A stretch of 64,000 nt of DNA, taken from assembly GCF_900232905.1 (NCBI RefSeq), contig NZ_OCTQ01000001.1, positions 708,216 through 772,215 of the forward strand, written 5' to 3'. Source of the stretch: Miniphocaeibacter massiliensis. Its GTDB lineage: Bacteria; Bacillota; Clostridia; Tissierellales; Peptoniphilaceae. The position numbers were made by a program, and so were the translations under genes. Each line of letters begins with the position of its first letter. Within the stretch, counting starts at the first letter, position 1. The notes beneath the pieces were generated by a model. It had not been told where the DNA came from. It did no database searches and was given only the letters and a program-made list of their open reading frames with translations. Positions 17,317 through 25,681 of this stretch are shown piece after piece.

Positions 17317-18004
17317 TTTTTTCTCCTTCCACAAACATATATCCCATACCATACACCGTTTCTATGAATTTTCTATCCTTTGTTTCTATCTTTTTTCTTA
17401 GCCTACTTATCGCAGCTGTTAGTGTATGTTCCTTAACATAATTTTCTCTACTATCCCATATTAATTCAAACAACTTGTTTCTTGTTAATAAAATATTTTT
17501 ATTTTCTACAAATACTTTTAAAATTTGAAATTCAAGTGGAGAAATTTCCACTTCTTTTCCATTTACTTTTAGACTTAGACTATCAAAGTTTATTTTTAAA
17601 TAACCATTATCATATATATTGCTGTTATGTTCTTTTGAATTGTTTATTAAGCTAAAAAAAGCTTTTATCTTTAATATTAAAATATCGTTAGAAAACGGCT
17701 TTGTAATATAATCGACTGCACCAACTTTGTATCCTTTTATAATATCTTCTTCTAAGTCATTTGCCGTTAAAAACATTATTGGTAAATTTTTGTTTTTTTC
17801 TTGTAATTCTTTTGCCAAATCTAGCCCAAAACCATCTGGTAAATTTATATCTAATACAATTAAATCCAAACTATCTTTTTCAATAACATTTTTCGCATCT
17901 TTCATATCAAATACAGAAATAACATTATAAGAATTACTTTCCAATAATTTTTTTATCATTTTATTCATTATTTTGTCATCTTCGACTAATAGTATTTTTT
18001 CCAT
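17309..18004 (-). CDS. OmpR-family response regulator
   Basis: 231 residues. Receiver domain: the acidic pair in LLVEDDKIMNK near 5, phospho-acceptor Asp in LIVLDINLPDGFG near 53, the T/S at FLTAND and Lys in DYITKPFSND near 102. Winged-helix effector domain from about 130, with ISPLEFQILKVF and TAAISRLRKKIE. It likely controls the neighbouring ABC transporter genes downstream. Ribosome binding site AAAGGAT. Transcribed first in the regulator-kinase pair. Confidence 0.93.
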   Translation of the reverse strand: MEKILLVEDDKIMNKMIKKLLESNSYNVISVFDMKDAKNVIEKDSLDLIVLDINLPDGFGLDLAKELQEKNKNLPIMFLTANDLEEDIIKGYKVGAVDYITKPFSNDILILKIKAFFSLINNSKEHNSNIYDNGYLKINFDSLSLKVNGKEVEISPLEFQILKVFVENKNILLTRNKLFELIWDSRENYVKEHTLTAAISRLRKKIETKDRKFIETVYGMGYMFVEGEKNE

Positions 18005-18048
18005 AATTTATATCCTTTATTGTTTTATACTATAATTATATGACAAAT

Positions 18049-18080
18049 AAAAAAAGATGCTAAATTTAGCATCTTTTTTT
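18049..18080. terminator. Terminator of the efp operon, twin of 12982-13012
   Basis: AAAAAAAGATGCTAAATTTAGCATCTTTTTTT, a perfect hairpin with T runs on both sides. The stem differs from the hairpin at 12982-13012 by one base in the loop-proximal part. Confidence 0.9.
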
Positions 18081-18084
18081 CAGA

Positions 18085-18396
18085 CTATTCTTCAACTACT
18101 TCTTCATCTTCGTCGTCATAATCTTCGTCAAACTCATCATAGTATTCACAATCTTCGTAGTCTTCATCATCAAAGTCAAAGATATAATCTTCTACTTCAG
18201 ATAAATCATCATCTACAAATGTTAAATACTCTTCAACATCCTCTAGACCATAGGATAAATCTTCAATTTCTCCAGCCATTTGATCTAAAGCGTCAATTAT
18301 TCCCATCATCAATTTACCAACTTTAGTATCCTCTTCGATTTCTAAACCTTCTGCCAATCCTTTTAGATAAGCTATGTTTTCAAAAATATTATCCAT
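18085..18396 (-). CDS. Acidic CD1247 N-terminal-domain protein
   Basis: 103 residues. The first half (NIFENIAYLKGLAEGLEI.. LMMGIIDALDQMAGEIEDL) is helical and matches the CD1247-type N-terminal domain common in Clostridia. The second half is almost purely Asp/Glu/Tyr (DEDYEDCEYYDEFDEDYDDEDEE), predicted disordered. In larger relatives a zinc-ribbon-like segment follows the acidic part; it is missing here. Cytoplasmic, function unknown. It follows efp by 18 bp and shares its terminator. Confidence 0.75.
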   Translation of the reverse strand: MDNIFENIAYLKGLAEGLEIEEDTKVGKLMMGIIDALDQMAGEIEDLSYGLEDVEEYLTFVDDDLSEVEDYIFDFDDEDYEDCEYYDEFDEDYDDEDEEVVEE

Positions 18397-18414
18397 AATG
18401 ATCCTCCTTTTATT

Positions 18415-18972
18415 TTAAGCTCTAGATAAATACTCGTCTGTTCTAGTATCTATCTTTATTACATCACCTTCATTAACAAATAAAGGTACTTGTACTGTTG
18501 CACCTGTTTCTACTGTTGCAGGTTTTGTTGCTCCTGTTGCTGTATCACCTTTAACACCTGGCTCTGTTTCTGTTACTGTTAATTCTACAAAGTTAGGTGG
18601 AGCTACCGAGAAAGCATTTCCTTGGTAAAACTTAATAGTTGCATTGTCATTTTCTCTTATATATTTAATTGCATCTGCAACGCTACTTGCTTCTAGTGGA
18701 ACTTGATCGTAAGTATTTGGATCCATAAAATAATATAATGTACCGTCATTGTATAAGTACTGCATTTCTTTTGTTTCTATTCTTGCTTCTTGATATTTTT
18801 CTGATGGATTAAAAGTTATGTCTTTGTTTGCTCCAGACATTACTGACTTTATTTTAGCTCTAACAAAAGCCGCTCCTTTTCCTGGCTTAACGTGTTGGAA
18901 ATCAACTATTTGCCAAACATCGCCATCCATTTCAAAAGTAGTGCCTTTTCTAAAATCTCCTGCTGATATCAT
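18415..18972 (-). CDS. efp: Elongation factor P
   Basis: 185 residues, full length, with three beta-barrel domains. KOW-like domain I contains the loop [14 protein letters not shown] near 28, where the Lys at the tip (KPGKG) is the residue often modified to relieve polyproline stalling. Domain III carries the [33 protein letters not shown] tail. GGAGGTATAT precedes the ATG. No EpmA/EpmB-type genes are adjacent. Confidence 0.97.
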   Translation of the reverse strand: MISAGDFRKGTTFEMDGDVWQIVDFQHVKPGKGAAFVRAKIKSVMSGANKDITFNPSEKYQEARIETKEMQYLYNDGTLYYFMDPNTYDQVPLEASSVADAIKYIRENDNATIKFYQGNAFSVAPPNFVELTVTETEPGVKGDTATGATKPATVETGATVQVPLFVNEGDVIKIDTRTDEYLSRA

Positions 18973-19030
18973 ATATACCTCCTAAATAATTTCTTAATTA
19001 ATTATACCAATAGAAAGTGCTCATAACAAG

Positions 19031-19519
19031 TTATCTTGCACATTCAGAGTCTTTACCCGTTAAAATCTTAAGTCCATGGTCTAATTCTGTAATAATATAT
19101 TCTAAACTTTCTGTCACAGCTTTTGGACTTCCTGGTAAATTTATTATTAGAGTATTATTTCTAATAACTGATGCCGCCCTTGAAAGCATCGCTCTTTTTG
19201 TTATATTTAAACTGTATGCTCTCATAGCTTCAGCTATTCCAGGCACTAATTTAGTAGCCACATTTATAGTAGCTTCTGGTGTAACATCTCTTTTACTAAA
19301 ACCAGTTCCACCTGTTGTTAAAATTAAATCGACTTTTTTCTCATCTGAAAGTTTTATAAGTTCTTTTTCTATTATATCTTGTTCATCTGGTATTATATTA
19401 TACTCTAAGATACTGTAATTATTCTTAATTAATATTTCTTCTATAACTTTACCACTTAAATCTTTTCTTTCTTCCTTACTACCTTTGTCTGATATAGTAA
19501 GAATTCCAACATTAAACAT
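19031..19519 (-). CDS. MogA/MoaB-type molybdopterin adenylyltransferase-like protein
   Basis: 162 residues of the MoCF-binding fold: GILTISDKGSKEERKDLSG near 5, LILTTGGTGFSKRDVTPEAT near 66 (the signature binding loop) and IINLPGSPKAVTESLEYI near 125. Family members attach AMP to molybdopterin during molybdenum cofactor synthesis. No other moco genes lie in the window, so the role is uncertain. It sits last in a run of minus-strand genes from rbgA, 9 bp after a GNAT gene. Confidence 0.88.
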   Translation of the reverse strand: MFNVGILTISDKGSKEERKDLSGKVIEEILIKNNYSILEYNIIPDEQDIIEKELIKLSDEKKVDLILTTGGTGFSKRDVTPEATINVATKLVPGIAEAMRAYSLNITKRAMLSRAASVIRNNTLIINLPGSPKAVTESLEYIITELDHGLKILTGKDSECAR

Positions 19520-19528
19520 AATTTCTCC

Positions 19529-19978
19529 TTAAATTTTTATATTACTTTTACTAGTTTTACTCCATTTCATATGATACTCTTTTTCTTTTAAATTTTCATC
19601 TTCTTGTTCTTTTTCTACTATAACACCATTATTTTTGTAAAATGAAACTGCACCTGTGTTTTTTTCATAAACATCTAATTCTAAATTAGTATATTTATTT
19701 TTACAGTAATCTAATAATTTTTTACCTATACCTTTTGACCTATAACTCTTATATACAAATAAACCAGCTATATATTCTGAATCTACTATTCCTATAAATC
19801 CTACTATTTTATTATTTTCAATATAGGTATAAATATCTGCTCTTGGAAGCATTTCTTTTACCATTTCATAATTGGACTTCCAATAATTTTTATCTATAAA
19901 TGAATGTGCATCAATATTAGAATTTAACCAAATATCCATAATTTCATTTATAGAATCACTTATTCCTTCTTTTATCAT
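19529..19978 (-). CDS. GNAT-family N-acetyltransferase
   Basis: 149 residues. Acetyl-CoA motif A is GLFVYKSYRSKGIGKKLLDYC near 72-92 (R/QxxGxG/A form RSKGIG). The C-terminal motif B contains LDVYEKNTGAVSFYKNNG. Substrate not deducible; resembles small-molecule or aminoglycoside-type acetyltransferases. Lies between GrpB-like and MogA-like genes with gaps of 8-9 bp, indicating co-transcription. Confidence 0.85.
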   Translation of the reverse strand: MIKEGISDSINEIMDIWLNSNIDAHSFIDKNYWKSNYEMVKEMLPRADIYTYIENNKIVGFIGIVDSEYIAGLFVYKSYRSKGIGKKLLDYCKNKYTNLELDVYEKNTGAVSFYKNNGVIVEKEQEDENLKEKEYHMKWSKTSKSNIKI

Positions 19979-19986
19979 ACTTTACC

Positions 19987-20562
19987 CTAACTATATATCA
20001 AACCTATTTCTTTTTTAGCTTTAACTGTATTTACAAAAATAAAATCCGTCTTCATTTCTGTATACATATCTCTATTGTATTCATATTCTTTCCATAGATT
20101 TAATTTCAATTTTTCATATTCTTTTGCTATATTTTCATATTTATTTAAGTAATCTCTAAAATAAAGTTCATCATTATCACCAAGTAATCTTAAATGAATA
20201 TGAAAAACTTTATCTGCAAATCCATTAATTGTATACCCTTTGTTTAAAGAAATTCTATTTTTATCTTCTGACATACAAATGTAGTTATTTAATTGTAATT
20301 TTTCTTTTATTATATTTAATTCAGTAATATTTCTAACTTCTATTAATATATCAATAATAGGTTTTGCAAAAATATTTTTTATAGCTGTACTTCCTATATG
20401 AGATATCCTGTTTATATTATCTTTATCTAAAATTTTTGTTATTTCTTTTTCTTCTTCTAAATACCAGTCAAACCAATAATCTTTGTGTGAAGTTAATTTA
20501 ATTGGAAACAACTCCCATAACTGCTCATTAGTCATATCTTCTAGTCTTTTATTTTCAGACAT
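19987..20562 (-). CDS. GrpB-family nucleotidyltransferase-fold protein
   Basis: 191 residues of the GrpB/UPF0157 family (PF04229). The NTase-like core shows ISHIGSTAIKNIFAKPIIDILIEV near 53-76, the GS and DxL pattern typical of the family, plus HIHLR near 122. The family is related to nucleotidyltransferases and sometimes fused to dephospho-CoA kinase; its function is not settled. It lies 32 bp after yraN. Confidence 0.85.
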   Translation of the reverse strand: MSENKRLEDMTNEQLWELFPIKLTSHKDYWFDWYLEEEKEITKILDKDNINRISHIGSTAIKNIFAKPIIDILIEVRNITELNIIKEKLQLNNYICMSEDKNRISLNKGYTINGFADKVFHIHLRLLGDNDELYFRDYLNKYENIAKEYEKLKLNLWKEYEYNRDMYTEMKTDFIFVNTVKAKKEIGLIYS

Positions 20563-20594
20563 AATTTCACCTTAGTTCCAATGAAAATTTTATT

Positions 20595-20942
20595 TTATGG
20601 AAAAGCATTGACTAAATGCTCTATTACTCCTGTTTGTTCTATAATTTCTACAACATCAAACCTTGGTTGCATATTGTAAAGTTCTTTTTCTTCTATAAAG
20701 CTTTCTGCTGCTGAAATAATTTTTCTTTGTTTCTTTGTAGTTACAAAATCTCTAGGATAACCAAATTTAATATTTTTTCTATACTTAACTTCTACAAATA
20801 CTAAATAAGTTCCATCTCTAAAAATCAAGTCTATTTCTCCAGAATAAACTTTATAATTTTTTTCTATAAAATCATATCCTTTTTTTATTAAATATTCTAA
20901 GGCTATATCTTCACCTTTTTGCCCAATAATATTAGAATTCAT
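20595..20942 (-). CDS. yraN: YraN-family endonuclease-like protein
   Basis: 115 residues of the UPF0102 family with a Holliday-junction-resolvase-like fold. G.KGEDIALEYLIKKGY opens the domain, and the catalytic-type pattern is GEIDLIFRDGTYLVFVEVKYR near 36-56 (Asp, Glu-x-Lys). Function unproven. It overlaps rnhB by 4 bp, the conserved rbgA-rnhB-yraN order. Confidence 0.9.
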   Translation of the reverse strand: MNSNIIGQKGEDIALEYLIKKGYDFIEKNYKVYSGEIDLIFRDGTYLVFVEVKYRKNIKFGYPRDFVTTKKQRKIISAAESFIEEKELYNMQPRFDVVEIIEQTGVIEHLVNAFP

Positions 20943-21556
20943 CTTTTATTTCCTAAAATCTTTTTAAGAAAAGACATCCTATGAATTGGTGTAGGGCCTA
21001 GCTCCAATAAAGCTTCTCTATGCTTTTTAGTTCCATAACCTTTGTTATTTATAAGATCATAACCAGGGTATTGTTCTTCTAATTCCTTAAACATACTATC
21101 TCTACATACCTTAGCAACAATAGAAGCACAGGCTATTGGATAGCATTTGTCATCACCTTTAATTATAGAAACTTGTTTTATTTCTGAATCTATTTTTTCT
21201 GCATCTATAAAAATCATATCAGGTTTGACTAAATTTCCTTCTTTGTCTTTCATATTTTCAACAGCAATTTTCATAGCTAATAAAGTAGCCTGTTTTATAT
21301 TTATTTTGTCTATAGCTTTCTCATTTACTACTCCTATGCCTATGGCTATAGCTTTTTCTTTTATCTCTGCAGCAAATAAATTTCTTTTCTTTTCAGATAA
21401 TTTTTTAGAATCTCTTATTCCTTCTATAAACTCATTGTTTGGCATAATAACAGAACAAGCAACAACAGGTCCTGCTAAAGGTCCTCTTCCTACTTCGTCA
21501 ACTCCTGCTAAAACCATGTTTTTTCCGTAATACTCACTTAAATCATACTCGAACAT
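20939..21556 (-). CDS. rnhB: Ribonuclease HII
   Basis: 205 residues. AGVDEVGRGPLAGPVVA near 17-33 is the diagnostic motif with the DE active-site pair; further catalytic aspartates are at FIDAEKID near 115 and the CASIVAKVCRD segment near 145. It nicks RNA-DNA hybrids and single ribonucleotides in DNA. Overlaps rbgA by 14 bp. Confidence 0.97.
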   Translation of the reverse strand: MFEYDLSEYYGKNMVLAGVDEVGRGPLAGPVVACSVIMPNNEFIEGIRDSKKLSEKKRNLFAAEIKEKAIAIGIGVVNEKAIDKINIKQATLLAMKIAVENMKDKEGNLVKPDMIFIDAEKIDSEIKQVSIIKGDDKCYPIACASIVAKVCRDSMFKELEEQYPGYDLINNKGYGTKKHREALLELGPTPIHRMSFLKKILGNKR

Positions 21557-22415
21557 TTATATCTTCAACCTTTTCTAAAGTAATTTGTCCTAAAACACCT
21601 TTTCTAAATTCATCTAAAATAATATTTGCTGTTTTTGTATAATCTATTTCTCTTCCCTTTAATATCGCTCCTCTTTTTAAAGCTATATCGTCCATAATAT
21701 CTATAGTAGGCCTTTCTGATGTTTCTATACCATATCTATTTGATAGTATATTTTCATCTATTTTTTGAAGTGTTTCTATTAAAGAAAAAGCTAAGTTTTC
21801 AACATCCATTATTTCATCTTTTATAGCTCCTGTATAAGCTAAATTAAGTCCTGTTAGCTTATCTTCAAACTTAGGCCAAAGTACTCCTGGAGTATCCAAA
21901 AGTTCAATATTACCCTTAGTTTTTATCCATTGGTTATTTTTTGTGACTCCTGGTCTATTTCCAACTTTTGCTGATTTTTTATTTGCAAGTCTATTAATTA
22001 GAGTAGATTTTCCTACATTAGGTATACCTACAATCATAAGTCTAATTCTATTAGATTTAATGTTTTTTTCTTTGTTTTTTTCAAACTTATCTTTCAACTG
22101 CTTTTTACAAGCTTTTTCAATATTCTCTACGCCTTGACCTGTCATAGAATTAATCATGACAGTCTCATGTCCTTTAGATTTAAAATATTCCACCCACTTT
22201 GAGTTTTCTTCTTGATTAGATAAATCTTTTTTATTTAATAAAATAATCCTTGGCTTATTTTCTAAAATTTCATCTATTAAAGGATTCCTACTAGCAATAG
22301 GAATTCTTGAGTCTATTAACTCTGCAACTATATCTACTAATTTTAAAGAGGACTTCAAAGAATCTATAGTTTTTTTCATATGACCTGGATACCAGTTTAT
22401 ATTCATATTGTTCAT
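21543..22415 (-). CDS. rbgA: Ribosome biogenesis GTPase A (YlqF)
   Basis: 290-residue circularly permuted GTPase: NINWYPGHMKKT at the start, G4 LLNKKDLS near 59, then G1 GIPNVGKSTLIN near 130 and G3 DTPGVLWPK near 175. It binds late 50S precursors (44.5S/45S) and helps incorporate L16. AGGAGGAAA lies before the ATG. In many Firmicutes rbgA follows rplS; here an accessory block separates them. Confidence 0.96.
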   Translation of the reverse strand: MNNMNINWYPGHMKKTIDSLKSSLKLVDIVAELIDSRIPIASRNPLIDEILENKPRIILLNKKDLSNQEENSKWVEYFKSKGHETVMINSMTGQGVENIEKACKKQLKDKFEKNKEKNIKSNRIRLMIVGIPNVGKSTLINRLANKKSAKVGNRPGVTKNNQWIKTKGNIELLDTPGVLWPKFEDKLTGLNLAYTGAIKDEIMDVENLAFSLIETLQKIDENILSNRYGIETSERPTIDIMDDIALKRGAILKGREIDYTKTANIILDEFRKGVLGQITLEKVEDINVRV

Positions 22416-22493
22416 AATTTTCCTCCTAGTTTAATTTCCTCTATCACTTATTATATACTATTATTAAATTATTCATTAATTTAATAATAAAAA

Positions 22494-22529
22494 AACCAAA
22501 ATCCCAATAAAATATTAGTAATTTTGGTT
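22494..22529 (-). terminator. Terminator of the Ltp lipoprotein gene
   Basis: 9-bp stem AACCAAAAT / ATTTTGGTT around an 18-nt AT-rich loop, with seven T after it on the minus strand. Confidence 0.7.
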
Positions 22530-22548
22530 AATAATTTTATTAATATTT

Positions 22549-23337
22549 TTAAAAATCTAATTTTACTACAGCATAAATTATTTCTGCTCCTGTAAATCCC
22601 TCAGTTTGTAATATACCCATTATATCACTTTTAGTTTCCTTGCCATACTCTTGCCATTCTTTAGCTTTTATAACTGCCTGTTCTTTCCAATTTACATTAA
22701 GTTTATCAACTGCTACAGTTGCATGTTCTTTAGAATACCCCTCAAATTCCAGTTGCTTTATTAAACTAATTCTTGAAAAGGCTGAACTTTTAATATAATT
22801 CCTAGCTTTTTCTAATGCAAATTCTTCATCTGAAAAATTTAATTCGTTTAATGCATAATTAGCCTCTTCTTTTGTAAATCCTCTAAATTCAATCATATCT
22901 ACTAATTCACTCTTTGAATATTCACCATCTTCCAAGTATTTTTCTGCTATTTTTATAGCTTGTTCTTTCCATATACTATCTCCTAGCTCTTTAATTGCAT
23001 ATTCTATATCCTTTTTTCTAAACTTATCTTTTTCTAACTTACTTGTTAAAGATTCTTTTGAATATATTTCATCATTAAGATACCTCTTTGCTTTTTCCAA
23101 AGCTTGTTCTTCCCATATATTTTCATCCATTTTTCCCATAGCATAGTCAATATCTTTTTTTCTGAAATCTTCTGATTCTAAAATCTCTTCAATTTCCTCT
23201 TTAGAATATATATCTGTTTTCAAAGATTTAGTAATCCTATCTGAAATTTCTTCTTTAATTTCATTTTTTTTAGTATTGCATCCTGTAATAATAAAACTTA
23301 CAATTAAAATTGTACAAATCAATAATTTATTTTTCAT
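22549..23337 (-). CDS. Lipoprotein with five Ltp repeats (superinfection-exclusion-like)
   Basis: 262 residues. A lipoprotein signal peptide ends in FIITGCN, so Cys20 is lipidated and the protein is held on the outer face of the membrane. From about residue 40 onward there are five units of roughly 45 residues of the Ltp/host-surface-lipoprotein repeat (PF07553), each with the pattern A..KA..YL...YS...L...L....F..KDI.YA+..L and a conserved W-EQA start. In Streptococcus phage TP-J34 an Ltp lipoprotein blocks DNA entry of related phages; chromosomal copies are common and mostly unstudied. Own GGAGG site and terminator, so monocistronic. Confidence 0.85.
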   Translation of the reverse strand: MKNKLLICTILIVSFIITGCNTKKNEIKEEISDRITKSLKTDIYSKEEIEEILESEDFRKKDIDYAMGKMDENIWEEQALEKAKRYLNDEIYSKESLTSKLEKDKFRKKDIEYAIKELGDSIWKEQAIKIAEKYLEDGEYSKSELVDMIEFRGFTKEEANYALNELNFSDEEFALEKARNYIKSSAFSRISLIKQLEFEGYSKEHATVAVDKLNVNWKEQAVIKAKEWQEYGKETKSDIMGILQTEGFTGAEIIYAVVKLDF

Positions 23338-23532
23338 ATACTTACCTCCACCATATTTACATTACTTATGTAAGTATATAGTAATTTTTATAAAATATAA
23401 ATCTTTTGTATACTTATATCTATATTATAGTTTATGTATTAAATTCAATATTATAAATGCATTATGATATAATTATCAGAATAAGATTATTTTCCTAATT
23501 AAACAACTAATTTATACTGGAGTATTTTACAT

Positions 23533-24252
23533 ATGAATAATAACACTATACTAAACAAATTTTATAATAATATGTATTTTAAACATTTTATCTTTATTTT
23601 ACTATTTGTCTTTTTAAATTTAAAATTGTTTCAATATGGAGATTTGTCATTTTTAAATCCAATGCTAGTGTGGAATATATTTTTAGCTTTTTTACCTGTG
23701 CTTTTTTCAGAAAAATTATTATATGTTGCTAATAAAAAAATCTTACTATTTCTGCTATTCTTTTTATGGCTAATATTTTGGCCTAACACTTTCTATGTAA
23801 TAACAGATATTATTCATTTATCTACTTTAGAATTTTATAAAACAGTAGCTGGATCAAATTATGGTGAATATTTAAAGATATACTCTACCAATATTACAAA
23901 CTGGATAAATTTATTGACAATAGCAATTGGTGTAGCTTACTCTATTTTTTGTGGATTTATTTCTGAACGATATGTAGAAAAAACTATTTTCCAAATATTT
24001 AACTTTAAAAGTAAAAATATTTCAAAGATAAGCTTTAGATTTATATTGTCTTTAGCTTCTGGTTTTGCAATATATATTGGCAGATTTTTAAGACTTAACT
24101 CTTGGGATATATTTAATATTCCAAAATATATCAACAAATTTAATTTAGTAGGACATAATATAAGCTTTGTAATTTATTTTATTCTTTCTTTTGCTTTGGT
24201 TATATTTATATTGTTGAACTCAAATTATTTATTTAATAGAGGTGAAGTTTAA
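23533..24252 (+). CDS. DUF1361 membrane protein
   Basis: 239 residues, about six or seven transmembrane helices (near 17-35, 40-58, 67-85, 125-145, 165-185, 210-232). The family signature is the segment LIFWPNTFYVITDIIHL near 82-98, with conserved Pro-Asn and Asp residues in the membrane. DUF1361 proteins are widespread in Firmicutes and have no established function. Plus strand, divergent from the Ltp gene. The ribosome binding site is weak (a GGAG about 12 bases before the ATG). Confidence 0.8.
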   Translation: MNNNTILNKFYNNMYFKHFIFILLFVFLNLKLFQYGDLSFLNPMLVWNIFLAFLPVLFSEKLLYVANKKILLFLLFFLWLIFWPNTFYVITDIIHLSTLEFYKTVAGSNYGEYLKIYSTNITNWINLLTIAIGVAYSIFCGFISERYVEKTIFQIFNFKSKNISKISFRFILSLASGFAIYIGRFLRLNSWDIFNIPKYINKFNLVGHNISFVIYFILSFALVIFILLNSNYLFNRGEV

Positions 24253-24565
24253 GTATTGTCATCACTATTGAAATTAGCTTAATATAAATTTTTCTTTTCA
24301 TACACTATCTCTTTATTTTAAAATTGATATAAACCCTTTAAAAATCATTTTATTACATATATTTTGTTTTAATTATATATTAATAAAATTATATTTGTTG
24401 CATTTTTGCAACATATTGTGTATCTCTTGATGATTTCTCCATATTTTGTAACATATTGTATCTTAAATTTGTATTAATTGTATAAGGTATTAATTTACCT
24501 AATATTATGAAAGGAGCCAAGTAAAGTAAACTAAATTAATAAAAAATAAAGTCGGAGGAATTAAT
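24253..24565 (+). other. Intergenic region before the metalloprotease
   Basis: 313 bp without a gene apart from possible mini-ORFs. It contains the palindrome and 40-bp-spaced direct repeats listed separately (24396-24460). A GTCGGAGGA ribosome binding site at about 24551 serves the protease gene. Confidence 0.6.
24396..24460 (+). promoter_or_regulatory. Palindrome and paired repeats upstream of the protease
   Basis: TGTTGCA (24396-24402) and TGCAACA (24407-24413) form a perfect inverted repeat with a 4-bp centre. TTTTGCAACATATTGTG (24404-24420) recurs as TTTTGTAACATATTGTA (24444-24460), exactly 40 bp on, about four helical turns. This looks like a repeated operator for a DNA-binding regulator of the protease-lipoprotein pair. 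Confidence 0.5.
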
Positions 24566-25081
24566 ATGAAGAAAAAGTGTTTTTTATCAATAATTTTATT
24601 GAGTATCTTTGTTATATCTTACACAGTAAAAGCTTACTATATACAAAATAGTGGTAGCTACACATCTAGAATAAGAGTCAATGCTAAAATTGCAAGTAAT
24701 AGCAAATATGAAACCCCATATAGAAATGCTCAAGCTTCATGGAATAGTGCGTATTCAAAAATAAACTGGGGAAATGATAATTCTTCAGTTAGCAATGTTG
24801 TTGTTAGTAATTATCCAGATAGTTGGTTTGGCAGATATTCCCCTGGTCCAATTATTACTTCTAATAAGAGGGTATCTATTTTTAATATATATATTAATGA
24901 CCGTACAATTCCTGCTAGTTACGCTTTTAGGCAAAGTGTTATCGCTCATGAAATGGGGCACGCCTTAAATCTAGGTCATACTAATAATGCCTATACTTTA
25001 ATGTCACATAGTAGAAATAGATATATTGTTTACAAACCTACCTCAGATGAAATAAATGGGGTAGAAAAAGTATATCCCTAA
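24566..25081 (+). CDS. Secreted matrixin-like zinc metalloprotease
   Basis: 171 residues. A signal peptide covers about 1-23 (KKK, hydrophobic core, cut near VKA). The zinc site HEMGHALNLGH lies at about 128-138, the full metzincin HExxHxxGxxH with its catalytic Glu, and a Met-turn (TLMSH) follows near 145. There is no propeptide cysteine switch and no C-terminal domain, so it is a minimal secreted protease of the M10 type. A strong GGAGGA site precedes the start. A lipoprotein gene follows 20 bp on, likely in one transcript. Substrate unknown; host tissue or own surface proteins are both possible. Confidence 0.85.
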   Translation: MKKKCFLSIILLSIFVISYTVKAYYIQNSGSYTSRIRVNAKIASNSKYETPYRNAQASWNSAYSKINWGNDNSSVSNVVVSNYPDSWFGRYSPGPIITSNKRVSIFNIYINDRTIPASYAFRQSVIAHEMGHALNLGHTNNAYTLMSHSRNRYIVYKPTSDEINGVEKVYP

Positions 25082-25101
25082 TATGAATAAGGAGGAATAA
25101 A

Positions 25102-25668
25102 ATGATTAAAAAAATTTATATATTATCTTTAGTTTCTATCTTAACATTGTTTATTTGTACATCCTGTACTGATTATAACAAAAATAATTCCAGTACTAGT
25201 ATAGTTTTTAATCCTACACCACAATTTGATTATGAATATTTTAATTCTCTAGAAGAAATGAAAAATGCTAGTAATTTAATTATAAAAGGAAGTATAATAA
25301 GCGATGATGGTATACATGAAATAAAACTTACTCCTGGTGAGGAATACGAAACAGAAATAAAGTATCATTTATACACTATAAAAATAGATGAAACAATTGA
25401 AACTTCTAACTATACTAATAAAACTGTACAAATAAAAATACCTTCTTCTGAAGATATTGACTCAAAATTTTCAATTGGTACAAATGGAATATTTTTCCTA
25501 GAAACTTATGAAAACTTCCCTGCATCTTTAATAAATTTAGACCAATCTTATTTAAAAATAGAAAAGGATAAGGTGCAATTAGATGAAAACACTAAAGAAT
25601 TACTTCCAATTAATGATAAAAGCAATGAAGTACCTGTTGATAATGTAATTGAAAAAATACAAGAATAG
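25102..25668 (+). CDS. Lipoprotein paired with the metalloprotease
   Basis: 188 residues. A lipoprotein signal peptide ends in FICTSC, so Cys22 is lipidated. The mature part is a compact, mostly beta-predicted domain with a segment ASNLIIKGSIISDDGIHEI near 55 and an IGTNGIFFLETYEN strand near 130; I do not recognise a named family with confidence. AGGAGG precedes the ATG. Its place right behind the protease suggests a partner, inhibitor or surface anchor, an inference from context only. Confidence 0.7.
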   Translation: MIKKIYILSLVSILTLFICTSCTDYNKNNSSTSIVFNPTPQFDYEYFNSLEEMKNASNLIIKGSIISDDGIHEIKLTPGEEYETEIKYHLYTIKIDETIETSNYTNKTVQIKIPSSEDIDSKFSIGTNGIFFLETYENFPASLINLDQSYLKIEKDKVQLDENTKELLPINDKSNEVPVDNVIEKIQE

Positions 25669-25681
25669 TTATAGTAAACAA

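Noticed and set aside
13020..18004. ABC/TCS locus as a confirmed bacitracin-type (Bce) resistance module
   Set aside because: The permease is longer than BceB (836 versus about 650 residues) and has a different helix arrangement; substrate cannot be named.
18057..18326. 89-codon open frame on the plus strand, rich in His and Gln
   Set aside because: It is the antisense of the acidic Asp/Glu tract of the CD1247-type gene; the composition is a mirror artefact and there is no ribosome binding site.
24507..24524. Mini-ORF ATG AAA GGA GCC AAG TAA in the leader of the protease
   Set aside because: Only five codons; it probably just contains a chance AAGGAG. No attenuator hairpin is linked to it.
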